64,000 nucleotides of DNA from Catenovulum sp052056295. Its GTDB lineage: Bacteria > Pseudomonadota > Gammaproteobacteria > Enterobacterales > Alteromonadaceae. Both the position numbers and the translations under genes were made by a program. A model generated the notes under the pieces. That model was not told the DNA's origin. It worked only from the letters and a program-made list of their open reading frames with translations, and searched no databases. Shown here piece after piece: positions 1 to 7,810 of the stretch. Location of the stretch: NCBI RefSeq assembly GCF_052056295.1, contig NZ_CP182494.1:391946-455945 (forward strand). Reading direction: 5' to 3'. Numbering within the stretch: the first letter of the stretch is position 1; each line of letters begins with the position of its first letter.

Positions 1-1
1 T

Positions 2-301
2 GAAGGGTTAGCTCAGCTTATTCAAATTAGAAAACAGCATGCTGTATTTGGCGATGCTTCAACCGAAATTATTTATACGAATAATCAACATGTTTTTGCC
101 TTCAAACGTCTGCATAAAAACGGCCAAACATTATTGGTGTTAGTTAATTTCACCGAGCGTGAACAAGCTATCAATAATCAATTTATCCAAGATGTTGCTA
201 TGCGTCCGCTAGATTTAATTGAACAACAAACAATGGATTTAGCTCATTCACAAGTAACAGTGTTAAAACCTTATCAATTTCGCTGGTTGCTAAGTGAATA
301 A
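2..301 (+). CDS. C-terminal fragment of a GH13 (alpha-amylase superfamily) enzyme
   Basis: An open frame enters from the left edge and stops with TAA at 299-301. The roughly 99 visible residues begin EGLAQLIQIRKQHAVFGD and continue with a strand-rich region (VFAFKRL, LLVLVNF). This matches the end of the catalytic barrel plus the C-terminal beta domain of amylosucrase, sucrose phosphorylase or alpha-glucosidase type GH13 enzymes, where a helix with an 'IRKxHxAF' pattern precedes the beta sandwich. The catalytic residues lie outside the window, so the substrate cannot be told. The class is inferred from the tail only. Confidence 0.6.
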   Translation, partial: EGLAQLIQIRKQHAVFGDASTEIIYTNNQHVFAFKRLHKNGQTLLVLVNFTEREQAINNQFIQDVAMRPLDLIEQQTMDLAHSQVTVLKPYQFRWLLSE

Positions 302-407
302 TTCCTGCGAATGATATTTGCTTAATCGTTGATTTATCGCCGTTAGTGTATATTTTTAGCGTCATTTTAGGTATAACAGGGGCAAGTTTTACAACGCCCT
401 GAGACAA

Positions 408-1739
408 ATGGAAAGATACGTACGTACTACTGAGCTAGTTGATGGCTTTCGCCAATCCGCGCCTTATGTTAACAGCCACCGCGGCAAAGTATTTGTGGTT
501 ATGTTAAGTGGTGAGGCGATAGGTCAGCCTGGCTTTAAAGACATAATCAATGATATTGCTTTGCTCAACAGTTTAGGCATTAAAGTAGTGTTGGTTTATG
601 GAGCTCGCCCTCAAAACAACCAAGCGGTAGATAGTGCGGGTTTGATAAGTAAATATCATAAACGCATACGCATTACGGATGACTCGGTATTACGGACTAT
701 TAAACAAGTTGCTGGCGAATTGATGTTGGATATTACGGCGCGTCTTTCTATGAGTTTAGGTAATACACCTATGCAAGGCGCACAAATAAACGTAATCAGC
801 GGTAACTTTGTAATAGCGCAACCTTTAGGCGTAGACGAAGGGGTGGATTATCACCATACGGGTAAAGTTCGCCGTATTGACGTGCAAGGTATAAAACGAC
901 AGTTAGATAGTAATGGTATTGTACTCTTAGGGCCGATAGCTGCATCTGTAACTGGTGAAAGTTTTAACCTAACGGCTGAAGAAATTGCCACCCAAGTAGC
1001 GATTAAGCTTAAAGCCGACAAAATGATCGGCTTTGCCGAAGGCAATGGTATTCAAGACGAAAACGGTGAAATCATAGCTGAGTTATTACCAAACGATGCT
1101 GAGCAAATTATGCTGCAACTTAGTGAAGATGCCGATGCCTGTTCTGGTGAAATTGCATTTTTAAATGCAGCCATCACAGCCGCAAGGGCCGGTGTACCGC
1201 GTTGTCACTTGGTCAGTTACCAAATTAACGGTTCATTGCTGCAAGAGCTTTTCTCACGTGATGGTATAGGTACACAAATTGTTACTGAACCTGCCGAGCG
1301 TTTGCGTAGTGCAACTATTAGCGATATTGGCGGTATTTTAGATTTAATTCGCCCACTTGAAGAACAAGGCCTATTGGTTCGTCGTTCACGCGAACAGTTA
1401 GAAATGGAAATTGACCACTTTGTATTAATTGAACGCGATGGTTTGGTCATAGGTTGTGCGGCACTTTACCCATTTGAATCTGAACAAATGGGCGAGTTTG
1501 CTTGCTTAGCTGTTCATCCAGATTACCGTGATGCGGACCGTGGTCAGGCAATGTTACGCCATATTATGCTTAAAGCACGGCAGCGAAATTACAAACAAAT
1601 TTTTGCATTAACTACGCGCAGTATTCATTGGTTTATGGAGCTAGGTTTTAGAATTGGCCAAGTTGATGAATTGCCAAGTAAAAAACAAGCTTTATACAAT
1701 TATCAAAGAAATTCGAAAATTTTGGTATTTGACTTGTAG
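408..1739 (+). CDS. argA: N-acetylglutamate synthase (amino-acid N-acetyltransferase)
   Basis: This enzyme makes N-acetylglutamate from acetyl-CoA and glutamate, the first step of arginine synthesis, in the cytoplasm. The 443 residues match the length and layout of E. coli ArgA: an amino-acid-kinase-like domain (about 1-290, with VVLVYGARPQ, LDITARLSMSLGNTPMQGA and SVTGESFNLTAEEIA) and a GNAT acetyltransferase domain (about 295-443, with FACLAVHPDYRDADRGQAML and LTTRSIHWFMELGF). The kinase-like domain usually binds arginine for feedback inhibition. The ATG at 408 gives an N-terminus collinear with E. coli. The gene stands alone, with about 105 bases after the GH13 gene; no clean ARG box was found there. 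Confidence 0.96.
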   Translation: MERYVRTTELVDGFRQSAPYVNSHRGKVFVVMLSGEAIGQPGFKDIINDIALLNSLGIKVVLVYGARPQNNQAVDSAGLISKYHKRIRITDDSVLRTIKQVAGELMLDITARLSMSLGNTPMQGAQINVISGNFVIAQPLGVDEGVDYHHTGKVRRIDVQGIKRQLDSNGIVLLGPIAASVTGESFNLTAEEIATQVAIKLKADKMIGFAEGNGIQDENGEIIAELLPNDAEQIMLQLSEDADACSGEIAFLNAAITAARAGVPRCHLVSYQINGSLLQELFSRDGIGTQIVTEPAERLRSATISDIGGILDLIRPLEEQGLLVRRSREQLEMEIDHFVLIERDGLVIGCAALYPFESEQMGEFACLAVHPDYRDADRGQAMLRHIMLKARQRNYKQIFALTTRSIHWFMELGFRIGQVDELPSKKQALYNYQRNSKILVFDL

Positions 1740-1854
1740 TCCTATAAGCGGTTAAATCGTCATCTTTGTATCCATTTTTGTAATTTTAAATGGGTTTAAA
1801 TGTTAAGTTTAAAGTGTTGACGGATTAACGCGGTATTTATAGGGAACTTACTAA

Positions 1855-2643
1855 ATGCTTGAAATAGATCATTCCGAAGTTATCACTGCTCCTCAAATTT
1901 CACCGGGAGCTTTGTTTTTTCAATTTTTCAAAATTCGTTTTGCGAATACAAACGATATGCCGCAGATATTCAAGCTGCGCTATCAAATATATTGTGAAGA
2001 ACTAGGCTATTTCCCAAACTTAGCAAAAAAGCGTTTAGAAACAGATGAATACGATAGTGATGCGATTCACTGTGTAATTGAACACAAGCTGACCGGCAAG
2101 ATTGTTGGTTGTATGCGGGTGGTTAAAAGCAACTTGTCGCGACTTCCTTTGTCGACTTATTTACCGCATGTAAAACTCAAAGAACGAGATATTGAAATTT
2201 CCCGAGTTGCGGTTGACCCACAATACCGTCAAGAAGTTAAAGGTTATAAAGTACCTGGGCTTTTGTTCAATGCTTTGTTATTAGCAATTAACCACATTAT
2301 TGAACAGAATTCATTTGATGATGTGTACATTTTTATCGAAAACTCAATGCGTTCTGCATTAACTCGAATGGGCTTAAAGTTAGAACAAACACCACATATG
2401 GCCTCTGTTGCGTGTGGCAATGGTAAGGTGTCGAACAAATATTTGTATAGAGTAGACACCTATACGCGCAAACAAACTCGACCGCTACGTATGTCGCAAT
2501 TTGTTAATCAAATCGGTTTGTATTTATACCCAGACAAATTTGAACGTAGAGCTAACCCTGATTCAGTTTGTCCTGCAATTGTGCGGCAACCCAGCCGTCA
2601 ACAAAGTGAGCAACAGTGCCCCCGTGGCGAGCGACCTCTTTAA
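1855..2643 (+). CDS. PEP-CTERM/exosortase system-associated acyltransferase
   Basis: The 262 residues resemble the GNAT-like acyltransferases linked to PEP-CTERM/exosortase systems, which are related to N-acyl-amino-acid and acyl-homoserine-lactone synthases. Visible marks are IFKLRYQIYCEELGYFP near residue 40, DEYDSDAIHCVIEH, IVGCMRVV and IEISRVAVDPQYR around 115. Family members probably join an acyl group from acyl-ACP to an amino acid or amine; the product here is unknown. No exosortase or PEP-CTERM protein lies in this window, so it may be an orphan. The last 30 residues or so (rich in Gln, Arg and Pro) are read antisense to the end of coaD, suggesting that the original stop was lost or that the tail is not conserved. 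Confidence 0.75.
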   Translation: MLEIDHSEVITAPQISPGALFFQFFKIRFANTNDMPQIFKLRYQIYCEELGYFPNLAKKRLETDEYDSDAIHCVIEHKLTGKIVGCMRVVKSNLSRLPLSTYLPHVKLKERDIEISRVAVDPQYRQEVKGYKVPGLLFNALLLAINHIIEQNSFDDVYIFIENSMRSALTRMGLKLEQTPHMASVACGNGKVSNKYLYRVDTYTRKQTRPLRMSQFVNQIGLYLYPDKFERRANPDSVCPAIVRQPSRQQSEQQCPRGERPL

Positions 2644-3037
2644 CGATAGATGAAGAAATGTAGCTGTTTTTCTCGCTAGGCGCGAGAAATATGGTTTCTA
2701 ATGCTGGGTACAAACTACGGTTAACGTTGGCAAGTTGAAACTCGTATTCAAAATCACCGACTGTTCTTACCCCTCTAACTAATACACTGGCTTTTTGGCT
2801 TTTGGCTAAGTCAACCAATAAGCCACTAAAACCTATCACAGTTACATTTCTCAAGTGGCTGGTAACGTGCTCGGTTAATGCCACTCGTTCAGTTAAATCG
2901 AACAAAGGTTGTTTGCTCGGGCTGTTGGCTACTCCGACGATAATTTTGTCGAACATTCGGCTGGCGCGTTCAATTAAATCTAAATGACCATTGGTAATAG
3001 GGTCAAATGTGCCTGGGTAAATTGCGGTAATAGACAT
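2552..3037 (-). CDS. coaD: Phosphopantetheine adenylyltransferase
   Basis: Catalyses the fourth step of coenzyme A synthesis: 4'-phosphopantetheine plus ATP gives dephospho-CoA. The 161 residues are the normal CoaD length. The nucleotidyltransferase signature is at the start (YPGTFDPITNGHLDLIERA, with the T/HxGH-type motif as TNGH), followed by LVRGVRTVGDFEYEFQLANVNR and the closing ISSSIVKEVARHGG that binds ATP. All expected residues appear intact. The gene is convergent with the acyltransferase, and the two reading frames overlap by 92 bases. Confidence 0.97.
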   Translation of the reverse strand: MSITAIYPGTFDPITNGHLDLIERASRMFDKIIVGVANSPSKQPLFDLTERVALTEHVTSHLRNVTVIGFSGLLVDLAKSQKASVLVRGVRTVGDFEYEFQLANVNRSLYPALETIFLAPSEKNSYISSSIVKEVARHGGTVAHFVDGWVAAQLQDKLNQG

Positions 3038-3184
3038 GCTCTGCTCTTAGTTTAGCTAAATTAGCGGTAGTTAGGTTGATCTTGGCTAAGGCGCGATCAA
3101 AGGTCAACCTTTGATTAAGTTATTGTGATAAACCAAAACTCGGCTAAACTATCAATTAACACTTCTAAATAACCAGATACCCGT

Positions 3185-3637
3185 TTGCTAAAACACTTTT
3201 TGGGCACATTGTTAGCGCTTTTACACAGCAAATCAGCAATCTTGTTTGCGATGACTTGTATGTTATTGCACGCTAATTTTGCCGCTAACCATGCAAATAC
3301 AATTTGGCAGCAACAAAACCAACAGTTAGTTGAGCAAGATACTGTACTGATTTGTACTGGTGGTGAACTGCAGCTGGTATCCTTATCCGCTTGGCAACAA
3401 ACGGGTCAATTGATAATTGTAGAAAGTCAATCACATCAAACTGATTCAAACGGCAAGCAAGCCAAATGTCCAAATATATTTTTAGACCAACAATCGCCAG
3501 TTGTATTGGTTGACGCAACCAGTCTTTACCCAATATACCTTGCGTTAAAGGCTCAACATAACTTATACAACCAGCAGTTGAACGCGGTTGTTTTCCACGC
3601 GTTTTCCGCCCGAGCTCCTCCAATCTACCCAGTTTAA
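3185..3637 (+). CDS. DUF2946-like small exported protein
   Basis: The 150-residue frame starts at TTG 3185; an alternative ATG is at 3249. It has a hydrophobic N-terminal segment (about residues 9-30), then VLICTGGELQLVSLSAW, a Cys at CPNIF and a tail ending SARAPPIYPV. The ICTG motif and the RAPP ending recall DUF2946 proteins, which often sit beside copper-responsive outer-membrane receptors or transporters. Here the next gene is also a Met/His-rich outer-membrane protein, which fits a metal role. The usual pair of cysteines is only partly visible, so the family call is tentative. Confidence 0.5.
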   Translation: MLKHFLGTLLALLHSKSAILFAMTCMLLHANFAANHANTIWQQQNQQLVEQDTVLICTGGELQLVSLSAWQQTGQLIIVESQSHQTDSNGKQAKCPNIFLDQQSPVVLVDATSLYPIYLALKAQHNLYNQQLNAVVFHAFSARAPPIYPV

Positions 3638-3728
3638 TCTTTGCACTAAATAGCACATTTCCATTTTTATAAGATTAATAGACAGAGCCACTTAGCTATT
3701 GTTTAGCTCAGTGCTTATCGAGGTAGAT

Positions 3729-4814
3729 ATGAAAAAATTATTATTAGCTTTAACAGGTGTCGCTGCAGCCATTACTTTGCCCCTAACTGTTCATTGTAAC
3801 GAATCTAACCAACACAACCACAAACACCCTACACCAGATTCTCACGCACCAATCGGTGTTATGGGCGACCATATGCATAAACAAGGTGAGTGGATGGTGT
3901 CTTATCGCTTTATGCAAATGACTATGACGGGTAATCAGCAAGGTGCCAATTCAATCACTGATTCAGAGTTGGTGACCACAGTGCCAAACCGTTTTGCTGG
4001 CATGCCATCTATGCCGCCGACCTTGCGTATAGCGCCACAAAAAATGACTACAGATATGCATATGTTGGGGCTTATGTATGCACCTTCTGATTCGGTAACT
4101 CTGATGTTGATGCTCAATTATTTAGATAAAAAAATGGATTTAACCACTTACCAAGGTGGTATGGGCACAAATGTTTTAGGTAACTTTTCAACCCAAAGTT
4201 CTGGTATTGGTGATACTAAATTTGCGGCATTAGTTTCGCTATGGGACGCCGGCGCTCACTCGCTGCATGCAACTGTAGGGCTGAGTATTCCAACCGGTGA
4301 TATTAAAAACACTGATACTGCATTAACCCCAATGAATATGCGTCCAGAAATGCGTTTACCCTATGCAATGCAGCTAGGCACTGGCACTTACGATTTTGAG
4401 CCCGCGATTACTTACAATGGCCGTGATGACAAATTATCTTGGGGTGCACAAGTTAAATACACCACATCAATTGAAGGTAAAAACGATCAAGGATATCAAC
4501 ATGGCGACAAACTCGATTTCAGCGCTTGGGCTGCCTATCGTGTTGCGCAGTCGGTGAGTTTATCGGCTCGTTATTTGTTTAAAGACCAAGATGCAATTGA
4601 AGGAATCGACAGCAATATTATGGCGCCAGTGCAATCAGCTAACCCTGATTATTACGGTGGCCGCCAGTCCGATTTAGCCCTAGGCTTAAATTGGGTTAAT
4701 TCGCAAGGGCATAGGTTAGCTTTGGAGTATCAAACGACTTTAGAGCAAGACGCCAACGGCGTGCAAATGCAGATGGATGATATGGTCACTTTGGGTTATC
4801 AATTCGCTTTCTAG
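3729..4814 (+). CDS. Outer-membrane beta-barrel transporter-like protein, probably metal related
   Basis: The ATG at 3729 follows GAGGTAG at a good distance and opens a signal peptide (MKKLLLALTGVAAAITLPL); an upstream TTG at 3699 is less likely. The mature protein begins with a His-rich stretch (NQHNHKHPTPDSHAP), then a Met/His-rich part (VMGDHMHKQGEWM, FMQMTMTGN) and alternating strands ending in the aromatic residue of TLGYQFAF, as in porin-like barrels. It resembles proteins annotated only as 'transporter' near copper genes in Gammaproteobacteria. It probably forms a unit with the DUF2946-like gene 91 bases upstream. The role in copper or other metal handling is inferred from composition and neighbour. 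Confidence 0.6.
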   Translation: MKKLLLALTGVAAAITLPLTVHCNESNQHNHKHPTPDSHAPIGVMGDHMHKQGEWMVSYRFMQMTMTGNQQGANSITDSELVTTVPNRFAGMPSMPPTLRIAPQKMTTDMHMLGLMYAPSDSVTLMLMLNYLDKKMDLTTYQGGMGTNVLGNFSTQSSGIGDTKFAALVSLWDAGAHSLHATVGLSIPTGDIKNTDTALTPMNMRPEMRLPYAMQLGTGTYDFEPAITYNGRDDKLSWGAQVKYTTSIEGKNDQGYQHGDKLDFSAWAAYRVAQSVSLSARYLFKDQDAIEGIDSNIMAPVQSANPDYYGGRQSDLALGLNWVNSQGHRLALEYQTTLEQDANGVQMQMDDMVTLGYQFAF

Positions 4815-4816
4815 AG

Positions 4817-4846
4817 TATAATTCAGTAAATGATAGCGTTGTCATT
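4817..4846 (+). promoter_or_regulatory. Candidate promoter -10 and NagR-type operator before the halogenase gene
   Basis: TATAAT (4817-4822) follows the previous stop codon, and the imperfect palindrome AATGATAGCGTTGTCATT (4829-4846) lies just downstream. Seven of its nine base pairs match across the centre. It closely resembles the three perfect or near-perfect TGACARCGYTGTCA sites of the GlcNAc locus in this window. The same -10/operator order is seen before nagK. No good -35 was found. Confidence 0.6.
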
Positions 4847-4908
4847 TTTGCTGTGGCCAGTTACACTGCTTAAAAGTTAAGCCGTTTTGACTAATATGCG
4901 AGGCAAGA

Positions 4909-6429
4909 ATGCAATCCATTCTAATATGTGGTGGTGGCACTGCTGGCTGGATGACAGCGCTTTATTTAAGCCATTTGTACAACCGAGTGGAGCACAGAGT
5001 TGATATTCAACTTATTGAAAGCTCTGCTCAACCACCTGTTGGTGTTGGCGAAGCAACTGTGCATGGCATACGGCATTTTTTGCAGCTGTTATCCATTAAC
5101 GAAGCAGAGTTTATGCAGGCAACTGACGCAACTTTTAAACTTGGCATTGAGTTTATTAATTGGAAAAAAGCGCAAAACGGTCAAACGCACAGTTATTGGC
5201 ATCCATTCGATTTTCAAACACCTGAAGTAAATGGCATGGACTTAGCTCATTGTTGGTTAAGCCAAACTCATAAGGTGCAAGATTACGCGCATAGTGTGTC
5301 TATTTCACCGTTTTTAGCCAAACGAGGCAAAGCGCCTAAATTTGTCGAAATGGCCGATTATCAAGCGCCTATTCCTTATGCCTATCATTTTGATGCGGGC
5401 AAATTAGCTGAATATCTAAAAAAACTCGCTGTGCGACGAGGGGTTAAACATCAAGTTGCCGATATTACCCATGTGCAAGTAAGCACTGATGCGACGGTTA
5501 AAAAAATTACTGGGATAGACACAAGTATCGGCCGTTTAACTGCGGATATGTATTTTGACTGCACAGGTTTTCGCGGCATGTTAATGCAAGCTCTGGAGTC
5601 AAATAATCAAGATAACGCTGAAAATGAATGGGTTGATTGGTCGAGTGAACTGCTGTGTGATCGTGCTTTGGCAGTACAAACCCAATATCCACAAGGTCAA
5701 GCACCTGCGTTGCATACTCAAGCGATAGCTATGAATAATGGTTGGCGTTGGCGCATTGGTTTGCAAAACCGTATTGGCAACGGTTATGTATATAGCAGCC
5801 AGTTTTGCACCGAAGAGCAAGCAGCAGAGGAACTCAGCCAAGCTCTTAACTTGCCAGACAACACTGAGTTTAAAAGTTTAAAAATGCGTATTGGCCATAG
5901 AAAACAAAGTTGGCTAGGAAATTGTTGTGCAATTGGTTTGTCGTCAGGCTTTATTGAACCTTTGGAGTCGACTGGCATTTATTTAATTGAAGCCGGTTTG
6001 CGTTTATTTGGTGAGTATGCACAGTCGGGCAATTTGCCGCTGATACAGCAACACTACAATAGGATCTTGAACGATATTTATGCTGATCTTAAATCCTTTA
6101 TTGTATTGCACTATATTTTGAGTGATAGAGACGACAGTAAATTTTGGCGCTTTTGGCAAACGCAGCGGTATAGAGATCCTCAGTTAGATGCATGGTTGGA
6201 CTTGTGGCAACACAAGGTGATTGAAAGCAGTGATTTTTTAGCACAGAAAAGTGTGCTGTTTAATCAGATTAATTACCGATTTGTTGTATATGGTATGGGG
6301 CATTTACCGCAGCAACCCTTTGTTGGGGTAAACCCGCCAGCTCAACAACAGCTATTAGCGCAAATGGCTGCCTTTTGTCAGCAGCAACCTGATAGGCATC
6401 CGAGTCAGATGCAATTGTTGGGGCTCTGA
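4909..6429 (+). CDS. Tryptophan-halogenase-family flavoprotein
   Basis: The 506 residues follow flavin-dependent tryptophan halogenases such as PrnA along their whole length. Visible features are the FAD-binding GGGTAGW (residues 8-14), GVGEATV (45-51), the lysine of the halogenase active site in ATFKLGIEF (K77, equal to PrnA K79) and the SSGFIEPLESTGIY motif (E350/E353). The diagnostic WxWxIP motif is altered: residues 279-284 read WRWRIG, so the proline is missing. Many marine Alteromonadales carry such proteins in sugar-uptake regulons, and their substrate is not known. A NagR-like operator upstream ties this one to chitin/GlcNAc. Whether it halogenates tryptophan is doubtful. RBS: GAGGCAAG before ATG 4909. 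Confidence 0.85.
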   Translation: MQSILICGGGTAGWMTALYLSHLYNRVEHRVDIQLIESSAQPPVGVGEATVHGIRHFLQLLSINEAEFMQATDATFKLGIEFINWKKAQNGQTHSYWHPFDFQTPEVNGMDLAHCWLSQTHKVQDYAHSVSISPFLAKRGKAPKFVEMADYQAPIPYAYHFDAGKLAEYLKKLAVRRGVKHQVADITHVQVSTDATVKKITGIDTSIGRLTADMYFDCTGFRGMLMQALESNNQDNAENEWVDWSSELLCDRALAVQTQYPQGQAPALHTQAIAMNNGWRWRIGLQNRIGNGYVYSSQFCTEEQAAEELSQALNLPDNTEFKSLKMRIGHRKQSWLGNCCAIGLSSGFIEPLESTGIYLIEAGLRLFGEYAQSGNLPLIQQHYNRILNDIYADLKSFIVLHYILSDRDDSKFWRFWQTQRYRDPQLDAWLDLWQHKVIESSDFLAQKSVLFNQINYRFVVYGMGHLPQQPFVGVNPPAQQQLLAQMAAFCQQQPDRHPSQMQLLGL

Positions 6430-6442
6430 TTATTGTGTTGTT

Positions 6443-6481
6443 GGTGGAGAAAGCTGCTCGTTTGGAGCGAGCAAGCCCACC
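6443..6481 (+). other. Nested hairpin after the halogenase gene
   Basis: GGTGG (6443-6447) pairs with CCACC (6477-6481), and inside it TGCTCG (6455-6460) pairs with CGAGCA (6468-6473) around the loop TTTGGAG. It starts 14 bases after the stop codon. No T-run follows, so it is not a clear terminator. It may stabilise the mRNA end or belong to the repeat that follows. Confidence 0.45.
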
Positions 6482-6485
6482 CGAA

Positions 6486-6569
6486 GCATAATTTGCTAAA
6501 AACACTTTAAACCATCCTTGGGCCGCTCGCACAAGATGTCCCTATCTTGTGAAGTTTTAGCAAATCAGC
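6486..6569 (+). repeat. Structured repeat family A, copy 1
   Basis: Outer stem TTTGCTAAAA (6492-6501) pairs with TTTTAGCAAA (6555-6564). A small CC/GG hairpin carries the loop ATCCTT (6514-6519). An inner stem CACAAGAT (6530-6537) pairs perfectly with ATCTTGTG (6544-6551) around the loop GTCCCT. The spacer has partly diverged from the family sequence. The rest of 6570-6769 shows nothing recognisable except the AT-rich lead-in to the next gene. Confidence 0.75.
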
Positions 6570-6769
6570 ATTCTGGTGGACTTTTGATTTGCAATTCTTT
6601 TGCGGTAAAAATACTTTAAAGATAATTTTCAACTTCAGTTCTCATGAATAAATAATTTTTCATTGTTTTACTTATTGTTTATGCTTAATTTTTAACTCTG
6701 CAGTCTAGATTTTAGTCGTCAGCAGAATTATGGCCTTGTAAAGTTGTATTAATATTAATAGAAGGGTTT

Positions 6770-7612
6770 ATGGCACGAATTGAAAAGTTGGACTTAGGGA
6801 TTATTGAATCTATCAGTAAAATTCTTGGTGATACTTCTAATGGCTTTACAGGATCTCAGATACAAAAGTTATTGTATGAAGCTAACATAGAAGATATCGA
6901 TGCTCTAAACACTAAATGGAAACGTTTGAATTCCGCACTCGCTAATAAGCAAGAGCAAGATGGTTGTGCTAATTACGTGTTCCATTTTTTACAGTTGGCA
7001 ATGGCTCCAGTTAGGCATTACAGTGATATTGAATGGTTTAACGACACCCGTTTCAAGTTAAACCGAGTCTTGAGTTTTGCTGGATATACGTTGGAAGAAA
7101 ATGGAAAAATTGCAAAGACAGAAAAAGCCGCTACGATTCGAGAGTCTTCAGCTAGGGCGAGTAAATTGAGAGAGCATTTGCTCTCAAGGAGTGTGCACCC
7201 TGATGTACTTTATTATTGCAAAGAGGAGTTATTGGTCGACAATTATTTCCATGCAGTATTTGAAGCAACTAAAAGTATTGCTGATAAAATTCGCAGTAAG
7301 ACTGGGCTAACCTCTGATGGAGCTAATTTAGTGAATGAGGCTTTTTCTTTTAAAACCCCACCGATACCACACTTGGCTTTAAACTCACTTCAAACTGAGA
7401 GTGAAAAGAGTGAACAGAAAGGTTTTATCAACTTGCTCGTCGGATTATTTGGAACGTTCAGAAATACTACTGCTCACGCACCAAAAATAACATGGACAAT
7501 CGATGAACTAGATGCGTTGGACATATTATCGATGGTTTCATTAGTTCACCGGCGCTTAGATAAGGCTGTTGAAGCTAAAAAGCTTTATGAAAACTTGAAT
7601 AAAATAATCTAA
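6770..7612 (+). CDS. TIGR02391 (Ymh-type) family protein
   Basis: The 280 residues carry the Ymh-family core in the second half: LLSRSVHPDVLYYCKEELLVDNYFHAVFEATKSIADKIRSKTGL (about 140-185), then a GLFGTFRNTTAHAP segment (about 225-240) and a final helix (LSMVSLVHRRLD). Such proteins turn up in prophages, plasmids and defence islands; a role in abortive infection or RNA handling is suspected, but the family has no settled function. Residues 1-130 are helical and unlike anything I recognise. ATG 6770 has GAAGGG as RBS. The gene sits alone between two copies of repeat A in opposite orientation, next to the GlcNAc locus, which suggests insertion. Confidence 0.7.
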   Translation: MARIEKLDLGIIESISKILGDTSNGFTGSQIQKLLYEANIEDIDALNTKWKRLNSALANKQEQDGCANYVFHFLQLAMAPVRHYSDIEWFNDTRFKLNRVLSFAGYTLEENGKIAKTEKAATIRESSARASKLREHLLSRSVHPDVLYYCKEELLVDNYFHAVFEATKSIADKIRSKTGLTSDGANLVNEAFSFKTPPIPHLALNSLQTESEKSEQKGFINLLVGLFGTFRNTTAHAPKITWTIDELDALDILSMVSLVHRRLDKAVEAKKLYENLNKII

Positions 7613-7653
7613 TTAGAAATGAAAAAGATGCAGCGCGAATGATAAAAAGTATT

Positions 7654-7747
7654 AGAGCAATAACTTAGAGCAAAATTTCTTTTTCAGGGATGAAAAAGCG
7701 AAGCGTACAAGGATGTATTCACAGCGGTTTTGCGAAAGTTATGCTCT
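7654..7747 (-). repeat. Structured repeat family A, copy 2 (reverse)
   Basis: Terminal AGAGC (7654-7658) pairs with GCTCT (7743-7747). The arms continue through ATAACTTAGAGCAAAA and TTTTGCGAAAGTTAT. The inner stem CTTTTTC (7679-7685) / GAAAAAG (7692-7698) holds the loop AGGGAT, and TAC-AAGGAT-GTA forms the second small hairpin. The copy lies between the convergent ends of the Ymh gene and nagR. Confidence 0.8.
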
Positions 7748-7810
7748 AGTACTTTTGTGCATAGAGCACACATCTGCAGCGCCTAATACAGAGCTGATGC
7801 CTATATAAAA

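Noticed and set aside
302..407. ARG box before argA
   Set aside because: AT-rich GAAT/ATT words are present but no pair matches the 18-base ArgR consensus well enough to call.
6486..6569. Family A repeats as attC sites of an integron
   Set aside because: They lack the GTTRRRY/RYYYAAC recombination boxes, carry no cassette genes in phase, and have conserved spacer and loops with variable ends, the reverse of attC.
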